A stretch of DNA of 12,110 bases from Thermomicrobiales bacterium. GTDB taxonomy: Bacteria; Chloroflexota; Limnocylindria; Limnocylindrales; CSP1-4. Both the position numbers and the translations under genes were made by a program. Of the stretch, positions 1 through 5,582 are shown piece by piece (position 1 is the first letter of the stretch; each line of letters begins with the position of its first letter). Under the pieces are notes generated by a model. The model was not told the origin of the DNA, searched no databases, and worked only from the letters and a program-made list of their open reading frames with translations. The DNA is taken from contig SPCO01000021.1 in the NCBI GenBank assembly GCA_004525275.1, forward strand, positions 1-12,110, in the 5' to 3' direction.

Positions 1-240
1 GAGACGGACGGGGACAACGCGCACAGCGCAGCCGAGCGGATCCTGACGGCGTTCCGGGAGCATGCGTTCGTCGGGGAGCAGCGTGGCCCGGTCCCGATCG
101 GCGCCTCGATCGGTGTCGCGACCTTTCCCCTCGACGGGCGAACCGGCACGGACCTCATCGCGGCCGCCGACATGGCGCTCTACCGGGTCAAGCGCGACGG
201 CGGCCGCGACGCCGCCGGGGCTGGCGATCCCGCGACCTGA
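1..240 (+). CDS. GGDEF-domain protein, C-terminal fragment (5' end outside window)
   Basis: Reading frame 1 is open from the first base to a TGA at 238-240 and gives the last 79 residues of a GGDEF (diguanylate cyclase-type) domain. The late GGDEF signature is visible: a strand ending in ASIGVATFP, then a short loop, then the helix DLIAAADMALYRVKRDGGRD, which matches the conserved 'A(D)xALYxAKxxGRN' end of the family. The catalytic GG(D/E)EF loop lies upstream of the window, so whether it makes c-di-GMP cannot be judged. The tail after the domain is only a few residues (AAGAGDPAT) and is encoded by the first copy of a 26-bp tandem repeat that includes the stop codon. A second GGDEF gene follows on the same strand about 130 bases later. 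Family assignment is firm; activity is unknown. Confidence 0.85.
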   Translation, partial: ETDGDNAHSAAERILTAFREHAFVGEQRGPVPIGASIGVATFPLDGRTGTDLIAAADMALYRVKRDGGRDAAGAGDPAT

Positions 241-266
241 CCGGGGCTGACGATCCCGCGACCTGA
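215..266. repeat. 26-bp tandem duplication spanning a stop codon
   Basis: Two adjacent 26-base copies (215-240 and 241-266) start CCGGGGCTG and end GCGACCTGA. They differ at one base (G versus A just after CTG). A third copy begins at 267 but matches for only about seven bases. The first copy encodes the last codons and stop of the upstream GGDEF protein; the second lies in the gap and does not change the product. A slipped-strand duplication is the simplest explanation. Confidence 0.85.
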
Positions 267-309
267 CCGGGGCGCAGGCTGACCCGGGCGAAGGGACTCC
301 CCCGAACCG

Positions 310-359
310 CCATCCGTACCACCCGTCGGGATGGACGCCGCGCTTCCCGACCGCCATCC
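310..359. repeat. Inverted/direct CCATCC repeats with alternative pairing before the second GGDEF gene
   Basis: GGATGG at 329-334 is complementary to two flanking CCATCC copies, at 310-315 and at 354-359. The flanking copies sit in a longer near-direct repeat (about CCGAACCGCCATCC versus CCGACCGCCATCC). The central element could pair with either side but not both. The second copy ends 12 bases before the GTG start of the next gene. Stems of only 6 bp in GC-rich DNA can arise by chance, so a regulatory role is speculative. Confidence 0.3.
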
Positions 360-371
360 TTGATCCCTGAA

Positions 372-1754
372 GTGAGTGAACAATCCGACCCGCCCGCGCG
401 GCCGCCAGAGACCCCGGAACGAAGGATCCGACGGTCATGGTGGATCTTCGTCGCCGCGTACCTCATCCTCGGCTCGATCGCGATCACGCGTCTCGGGACG
501 GGCACGGGCGGACTGACCGACTGGCTGGTCGTTGCTCTCGTCGCCATCGTCGGAGTCGCGGCGTTCAGACATCGCGAGGCGGCCGTCGCGCTCGAAGTCG
601 GGCGCCGCGAAGAGGCTGAATCATTCGCCCGGATCCTATCCAGCCTCTCCCGTTCCGTCGCGCCGGATGCGATCCTCGGGGCGATCGTCGGCGAACTGGC
701 CAACGGCACCGGCGCGGACCACATCGTGATCGCCCGGCGGAGGCCGGAGGCCCGGATCCTTGACGCGACGCTGGTCAGCGCCCGCGCCGGCGTCCCCGAC
801 TCCACGACCCGGCTGCCGATCGGGGATCTGGAGGATCCGATCGATCCATCCGGGAAACCGGCCCTTCGCGAGGCGGTCCCCATTCCGGTCGTCGCCGACC
901 CACCGGCGTTGGTCGAGGCTGGTCGCCCCCGAGGCCGCTTCGAAGACCTGGCTGCGCGGATCGCGGAGGCCACACCGTTGGCCACACCGTTGGCCACGCC
1001 AGGCCCGTCATCGATGGTCGGCAGGAACGTCCCACGAGAAGGCCAGATCGTCGCGGATCGGATCGCGGCGCGGACTCGGAAAGTCTACGGCCTCACGAAC
1101 ACGCTGGCCGCTCCGCTCACCACGGACGGAATCGTCATCGGGGCGATCGTGCTCTCACACCGGACCGTGAGCGATTGGCCCGAGGGCACCCGGCGCCTGC
1201 TCAACGGGGCAGCCAGCGAGGCCTCGTCGGCCCTGTCGCGCGCCTACTCGCTTCGGGCTGCCGAGGCGGACGCGACCACCGACGCGCTGACCGGATTGCC
1301 AAATCGTCGCTACTTCGATGAATTCTGTGAGCTCCTCGCACGGCGTCGGCGCTCGGACGACGCGGTCGGGGTCCTGATGATCGATATCGACCGGTTCAAG
1401 GTCCTCAACGACACCCACGGCCATGCAACCGGCGATGAGGTCCTGCGGGCCGTCGGTGGGGCGATCGTGTCGGCCGTCAGAGAGGACGACGTCCCGGCCC
1501 GGTATGGCGGTGAGGAATTCGTCGTCCTGCTCCGCAACCCGTCGCCGGCCATCGCGCTCGAGGTCGGGGAGCGCGTCCGGTCATCGGTCGCGGGCCTGGA
1601 TCTGTCGCGCCTTGGCGTCGCCGCCGTGACGGTGTCGGTGGGTGTCGCGGTAGCCCGCCAGGCTGAGCAGCCGATCGGTGATCTGACCGCCCGGGCCGAT
1701 GAGGCGCTCTATCGAGCCAAACGTGCCGGGCGGGACCGAGTCGTCGCCGTCTGA
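372..1754 (+). CDS. Membrane-anchored GAF-like/GGDEF diguanylate cyclase
   Basis: The product is predicted to make c-di-GMP from two GTP at the inner face of the membrane. From GTG 372 it is 460 residues. Two hydrophobic segments (about 23-39 and 50-65) follow a Pro/Arg-rich N-terminus. A GAF-like region (about 75-290) is interrupted by a low-complexity Pro/Ala insert. The GGDEF domain runs from about 300 to the end. Visible motifs are DALTGLPNRR (D304 onward), MIDIDRFK (metal aspartate D338), GGEEF at 379-383, and an inhibitory I-site RxxD (R370, D373) exactly five residues before GGEEF. Active-site and feedback-site residues are therefore intact. TTG 360 in the same frame could also start the protein, but GTG 372 gives the more usual MSEQ-type N-terminus; neither has a clear ribosome-binding site. 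It lies just after another GGDEF gene. Confidence 0.9.
   Translation: MSEQSDPPARPPETPERRIRRSWWIFVAAYLILGSIAITRLGTGTGGLTDWLVVALVAIVGVAAFRHREAAVALEVGRREEAESFARILSSLSRSVAPDAILGAIVGELANGTGADHIVIARRRPEARILDATLVSARAGVPDSTTRLPIGDLEDPIDPSGKPALREAVPIPVVADPPALVEAGRPRGRFEDLAARIAEATPLATPLATPGPSSMVGRNVPREGQIVADRIAARTRKVYGLTNTLAAPLTTDGIVIGAIVLSHRTVSDWPEGTRRLLNGAASEASSALSRAYSLRAAEADATTDALTGLPNRRYFDEFCELLARRRRSDDAVGVLMIDIDRFKVLNDTHGHATGDEVLRAVGGAIVSAVREDDVPARYGGEEFVVLLRNPSPAIALEVGERVRSSVAGLDLSRLGVAAVTVSVGVAVARQAEQPIGDLTARADEALYRAKRAGRDRVVAV
969..999. repeat. 12-bp in-frame tandem repeat within the diguanylate cyclase gene
   Basis: GCCACACCGTTG occurs twice in tandem (969-980, 981-992) with a partial third copy at 993-999. 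It encodes ATPL-ATPL-ATPG within the linker-like insert of the GAF-like region. Because the unit is a multiple of three, copy-number change would lengthen or shorten the linker without a frameshift. Confidence 0.85.
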
Positions 1755-1831
1755 GTACGCGAGCGCCGATCCCGGGCCGTGACCGCCATCTCCGGAGCGT
1801 GACAGCGCACTCGCCCAGTGGACCGCCCCGC

Positions 1832-1837
1832 TACCAT
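1832..1837 (+). promoter_or_regulatory. Candidate -10 element for a leaderless polX transcript
   Basis: TACCAT sits seven bases before the chosen GTG start at 1845, and no Shine-Dalgarno sequence lies between. Transcription starting about seven bases after such a -10 would begin at or next to the start codon. No convincing -35 is visible. The spacing is the same as at the 5583 gene, which gives some support. Confidence 0.4.
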
Positions 1838-1844
1838 CAGCCCC

Positions 1845-3668
1845 GTGACCGACGACCCTGCCGACCTGAGCAACGGCGACCTCGCACGCATCTTCCACGA
1901 GATCGGCGACATGCTCGAGCTCAAGGGCGAGCTGGTCTTCAAGACCATCGCATACCACCGCGCCGCCGACGCGATCGGACGCAGCCCGGTCGATCTCGTC
2001 GCTGCCTATCGATCTGGCTCGCCGCCCCAGATCGCGGGGGTCGGCAGGGCGATCAGCGACAAGATCGCGGAGTTGGCGACGACCGGCCAGCTCGGGTTCT
2101 ACGAGCGCCTCCGCGCGGAGGTCCCGCCCAGTCTCGTGGAGATCCTGCAGATCCAGGGGCTTGGTCCCAAGACCGTCCGCCAGCTCCATCAGGACCTCGG
2201 TATCGAGACCGTGGACGACCTCCGACAAGCCGCCGAGGCGGGACGACTGCGGACCTTGCGGGGCATGTCGGCCCGCACGGAAGCACTCGTCCTCGAAGGG
2301 ATCTCTCGTCTCGATGACCGATTCGATCGAATGCGGCTCGATCGCGCGGAGGAGCTCGTCACGGCGCTGATCGAAGCCCTGTCCGGCATGCCCGGCGTTC
2401 GCTCCATGGAGCCGGCCGGTTCGTTCCGGCGTCGCAAAGAATCGATCGGGGACCTGGATCTCCTCGTCGAGACAGACGATCCGGCGCCTTTGATCGAGGT
2501 CTTCACCGGCTTAGGGTCGGTCGACTCCGTGATCAATCGCGGCGCCTCCAAGGCGGCCGTCAGACTCCAGCGTGGCCCCCAGGTCGACCTGATGGTGATG
2601 CCGCCCGGCGAGGCCGGGACCTATCGCATTCATTTCACCGGATCAAAGGAACACAACGTCCGGCTGCGTGCGAGGGCCCGTGATCAGGGGTGGAGCCTGT
2701 CCGAAAAGGGGTTCCTGCGGATCGGCGAAGACGGACAACCATTGATCGGCGAAGCGGCAGAGTTGCGCACGTTCGCGACCGAGACGGAGGCGTACGCCTT
2801 CCTTGGCCTGCCCTTCATCGAGCCCGAATTGCGTGAGGATTCTGGCGAGATCGAGGCGGCCCTTGCCGCTCGCCTGCCGACGCTGATCGAGCTCGCCGAC
2901 CTGCGCGGCGACCTGCACAGCCATTCGGACTGGTCGGACGGGCATCAACCCCTCGGCGTCATGGCCGAGGCGGCGCGCGGGCTCGGATACGAATACCAAG
3001 TCCTGACCGACCACACCCAGTCGCTGGCGATCGCTCGCGGCCTGACACCGGAGCGTGTCGAACAGCAGGCCGAGTTGATCGCGGGCATCAATGCCGGGTT
3101 TGCGGCTGAGGAGGCCGCCGGACGGACCGTTCCCGGCGCGTCCGCACAAGGCTTCCGCCTGCTTCACGGCTGCGAACTGGAGATCCGAGCCGACGGCCGA
3201 CTCGACTACGAGGACGACCTGCTCGCCAGGTTCGACCTTGTCGTCGCCTCCGTCCACGTGGCGCGTCGTCAATCTCGAGCCGAATTGACCCGACGAACGC
3301 TGAATGCCATCCGGAGTCCGCATGTCGATGTCGTTGCCCACCCGTCCGGCCGCAAGATCGGCGAGCGGGACGACCTCGATCTGGACTGGGAAGTGATCTA
3401 CGCGGAAGCCGCCCGGACCGGAACGGTCCTCGAGATGAACGGCTCGCCGCCACGCCTTGATCTCGCGGTCGAGCGTGCCCGGCGGGCGATCGAAGTCGGT
3501 TGCCTGGTGTCGATCGATTCGGACGCGCACGACATCGCCGAGCTCGACTTCGTTCGCTGGGGGATCAGCCAGGCACGGCGGGCCTGGATCACCGCGGAGA
3601 GCGTTCTCAATACCCGTTCCCGGGAGGCGCTCCTGGCCTGGACCGCGGGCAAGGCGGCCCGGATATGA
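1845..3668 (+). CDS. polX: DNA polymerase/3'-5' exonuclease PolX
   Basis: This family X repair polymerase fills short gaps in base-excision repair and, through its PHP domain, degrades or trims 3' ends. From GTG 1845 it has 607 residues, close to the usual bacterial PolX length (about 570-600). The N-terminal 8-kDa-like region (L-S-N-G-D-L-A-R-I-F onward) is followed by helix-hairpin-helix motifs near 57-76 and 97-117. The palm carries GSFRRR followed by GDLDLLV (D203, D205) and the third aspartate in QVDLMV (D248), then FTGSKEHN. The PHP domain shows DLHSHSDWSDG (H358, H360), LTDHT, GCELEI, AHPSGR and DSDAHD (D560, H562), so both activities look intact. An in-frame GTG at 1818 would add nine residues not typical of the family, so 1845 is preferred. 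The stop overlaps the start of the next gene. Confidence 0.95.
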   Translation: MTDDPADLSNGDLARIFHEIGDMLELKGELVFKTIAYHRAADAIGRSPVDLVAAYRSGSPPQIAGVGRAISDKIAELATTGQLGFYERLRAEVPPSLVEILQIQGLGPKTVRQLHQDLGIETVDDLRQAAEAGRLRTLRGMSARTEALVLEGISRLDDRFDRMRLDRAEELVTALIEALSGMPGVRSMEPAGSFRRRKESIGDLDLLVETDDPAPLIEVFTGLGSVDSVINRGASKAAVRLQRGPQVDLMVMPPGEAGTYRIHFTGSKEHNVRLRARARDQGWSLSEKGFLRIGEDGQPLIGEAAELRTFATETEAYAFLGLPFIEPELREDSGEIEAALAARLPTLIELADLRGDLHSHSDWSDGHQPLGVMAEAARGLGYEYQVLTDHTQSLAIARGLTPERVEQQAELIAGINAGFAAEEAAGRTVPGASAQGFRLLHGCELEIRADGRLDYEDDLLARFDLVVASVHVARRQSRAELTRRTLNAIRSPHVDVVAHPSGRKIGERDDLDLDWEVIYAEAARTGTVLEMNGSPPRLDLAVERARRAIEVGCLVSIDSDAHDIAELDFVRWGISQARRAWITAESVLNTRSREALLAWTAGKAARI

Positions 3669-4495
3669 ACCGGGCCCGGATCGCCAGCGACAAGGACGAC
3701 CGCTCCGCCCGGCGCGACCTTGCATTGGTGGCCGTCACGATCGTTGGCCTGTCACGATTGCTCGAGCCGCCGCTCATCTGGCTGTCCGCCGGGGCATTGC
3801 TCGCCGCGATGTTGCTTGGCACCCTCCAGGTCCTTCACGATGAGGGCTCCCCGTCGCAGGTCTGGTTCGGGGTTCCGATCGAGTCGCTGGTCCTTCCGTC
3901 GGTGGCCGCGGTGGCCTGCCTGGGGGCGATCCGTCTCGTCCCGTTCGGGCTGTGGCTGGTGCCCGCCCTCGCCCTGACCTGGCTGATCGTCGGGCGCACG
4001 TTGGCCCTCGAGAACCGGATCCATCGGTCGGGCGGCCAGCTGTCCGATGACGAACGGACGGCGCTGCTCGTCACGATCCTGCTTGTCGCCTTTCTGGGCT
4101 TTACCGGTGTCGCCGCGATGGTGCCGGGCGGGCTGGTCGAATCCGTCGGCGGGCTCCCGGAGAATGACCTGATCATCCTGGCCGGCGGCGATGCGCTGGT
4201 GGCCGGGCTGCTGGGCTATCGAGTCGCATCCCTCCGGGTGACGACCGTTCGAGACGCCCTCTGGATCGCCGCGACCTACGCGCTCGCGATCGCCGTCGGC
4301 GCCGCCGCGTTGCGGGCGATGGAGATCCCCCGGTTAGTTGGTCCAGCCTTGCTGACGCTCGCGTTCTACCTGTGGGATGCATTCGTCGGGACGGCGCCAT
4401 CTCGGCGGCGCGATCCATCATGGATCTGGAGGATCGGTCTCTTGACCGGACTCGGCGTCCTGGTGGCCGCCTGGAACCTGCTCCTGCGGTCCTGA
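3665..4495 (+). CDS. Polytopic membrane protein of unknown function
   Basis: I do not recognise this 276-residue protein. The ATG at 3665 overlaps the polX TGA (ATGA), and a weak AAGGCGG lies seven bases before it, which suggests translational coupling to polX. About eight or nine hydrophobic segments are visible: roughly 19-33, 36-57, two between about 70 and 115, one in the stretch ALLVTILLVAFLGF, and three or four more to the C-terminus, ending AAWNLLLRS. The N-terminus is charged and has no cleavable signal peptide. No transporter, protease or enzyme signature stands out; charged residues lie mostly in loops, such as HRSGGQLSDDER after the fourth segment. An upstream extension of the frame into polX to 3500 exists but is a shadow without family support. 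Coupling to polX does not by itself imply a repair function. Confidence 0.8.
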   Translation: MNRARIASDKDDRSARRDLALVAVTIVGLSRLLEPPLIWLSAGALLAAMLLGTLQVLHDEGSPSQVWFGVPIESLVLPSVAAVACLGAIRLVPFGLWLVPALALTWLIVGRTLALENRIHRSGGQLSDDERTALLVTILLVAFLGFTGVAAMVPGGLVESVGGLPENDLIILAGGDALVAGLLGYRVASLRVTTVRDALWIAATYALAIAVGAAALRAMEIPRLVGPALLTLAFYLWDAFVGTAPSRRRDPSWIWRIGLLTGLGVLVAAWNLLLRS

Positions 4496-4504
4496 GCCGT
4501 CCGT

Positions 4505-4533
4505 TTGACGCGCCGGGCAGACGGTGCTAGAAA
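4505..4533 (+). promoter_or_regulatory. Sigma70-type promoter for the TPR gene
   Basis: TTGACG (4505-4510) matches the -35 consensus at five of six positions. It is followed by a 17-base spacer and TAGAAA (4528-4533), a 4/6 -10 with an extended TGC just before it (4525-4527). Transcription would start near 4540, leaving a 5' leader of roughly 85 bases before the GTG at 4627. This is the best promoter in the window. Confidence 0.6.
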
Positions 4534-4610
4534 GCATCTTCGCCCCGCGGCAGCCCGTGACCGCGCGCCCATCACGCCCAACACCGCTACCCGACCGCGC
4601 CGCGCCCCCG

Positions 4611-4616
4611 AAAGGA
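4611..4616 (+). promoter_or_regulatory. Ribosome-binding site AAAGGA for the TPR gene
   Basis: AAAGGA lies ten bases before GTG 4627 and supports that start. Confidence 0.55.
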
Positions 4617-4626
4617 CGACCTCCTC

Positions 4627-5484
4627 GTGACCTTCCCCGACATCGAGACCAATGCCCAGAGCCCGGTCAATCTGACCCGCCAGCGCCGTCAGCTGGCCGA
4701 TCAGGCGATTGCCCAGGCCACGGCCGCCCAGTGGGCCGAGTCGGCCGACACGAACCGCCGCATCCTCGAACTCGGTCAGGACGCCGAGGCCGAGAACCGG
4801 CTGGCCAAGTCTCTCTGGGAACTCGGTGAGCTCGGGTCGGCACGGGAGCACTATCAGACGGCCCTCGCCCTGGACCCGACCAACCGCATCGCGGAACGCA
4901 ACATCGACCGGCTCAAGATGCTGTTGGTGGCTGCCGGTGAGACGACCGTGCCCGCCCAGGAGGGTAGCAAAGCGCCCGTGAGCATCTTCGTCGAGGAGAC
5001 CGGCAAGACCGGATTCGCCTTCCTCACGGACCTCGCTTCGCCACGGGAGCTCGCCCAGGTCAACCCCGGCGATGCGGTCGAACTGACGCCCCAGAACAAC
5101 CGGCTCATCGCGCATAGCAACGGTGTCCGGATCGGCGTCGTCGAACCTCGAGTCGCCGCTCGTCTGCTCAAGCTCATCGCGGATGGCAACAAGTACGCCG
5201 CCGGCGTGACATCGCTCGGCGACAAGGACGTCCGGATCATCGTCCGCGAGATCTTCCAGGACCCGGCCAACTACGGCAAGGTCAGTTTTCCGACGGCGGC
5301 CAAATTGACCGACCTGCGGCCGTATACCAAGGGCACGCTCATCCGCGAGGAGATGGAGCTCGAAGAGGACCTCGAGGATGACGACGAGGACGACGAGATC
5401 GAGGATCTCGACCGAGTCCTGCCCCCGGATTCCACGACGGACGAGGCCTTTGAGGACGAAGCGGACGAAATCGACGAGGCGTAG
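4627..5484 (+). CDS. TPR protein with HIRAN-like middle and acidic C-terminal tail
   Basis: The 285-residue soluble protein starts at GTG 4627. Two helix pairs fit tetratricopeptide repeats: about 22-52 and a near-canonical one at 54-86, with W64, L66-G67, Y76, A79, L82 and D83-P84 in the expected places. After a linker, residues about 117-220 look beta-rich. The order 'VNPGDAVEL...NRLIAHSNGVRIGVVEPRVAARL' resembles HIRAN-type domains, which bind DNA ends in helicase and nuclease proteins; I infer this by eye only. The last 45 residues (241-285) are extremely acidic, including runs of Asp/Glu such as EDDDEDDE, and contain one lysine-free, nearly arginine-free stretch. Such tails can mimic nucleic acid or bind basic partners. 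It has its own promoter. The reading frame is secure; the function is not known. Confidence 0.8.
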   Translation: MTFPDIETNAQSPVNLTRQRRQLADQAIAQATAAQWAESADTNRRILELGQDAEAENRLAKSLWELGELGSAREHYQTALALDPTNRIAERNIDRLKMLLVAAGETTVPAQEGSKAPVSIFVEETGKTGFAFLTDLASPRELAQVNPGDAVELTPQNNRLIAHSNGVRIGVVEPRVAARLLKLIADGNKYAAGVTSLGDKDVRIIVREIFQDPANYGKVSFPTAAKLTDLRPYTKGTLIREEMELEEDLEDDDEDDEIEDLDRVLPPDSTTDEAFEDEADEIDEA

Positions 5485-5547
5485 TCGCTGAGCCGACGAT
5501 CGATCGGGTCCGATGACGGTCGCGCCGCGCGCAAGGTGACCGTGAGT

Positions 5548-5575
5548 CGGACAGGTCTCCTGCGTCCTCTAGCAT
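5548..5575 (+). promoter_or_regulatory. Candidate promoter for a leaderless methylase-like transcript
   Basis: CGGACA (5548-5553, 4/6 to TTGACA), a 16-base spacer and TAGCAT (5570-5575, 4/6 to TATAAT) precede ATG 5583. The -10 ends seven bases before the ATG and no Shine-Dalgarno is present, so the message probably begins at the start codon. Confidence 0.5.
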
Positions 5576-5582
5576 CTGTACG

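Noticed and set aside
188..997. Minus-strand open frame of 269 codons over the diguanylate cyclase
   Set aside because: Its Arg/Ser/Ala-rich translation looks random, and the plus strand codes for a GAF-like/GGDEF protein.
969..999. CRISPR or larger satellite array
   Set aside because: The repeats here and at 215-266 have only two and a partial copy, with no spacers.
2643..3725. Minus-strand open frame (360 codons) opposite polX
   Set aside because: It is antisense to the conserved polymerase and PHP domains and its translation has no family resemblance.
5516..5543. Possible hairpin (ACGGTC ... GACCGT) after the TPR gene as a terminator
   Set aside because: The stem is only 6 bp with a 16-base loop and no T-run follows, so I do not call it a terminator.
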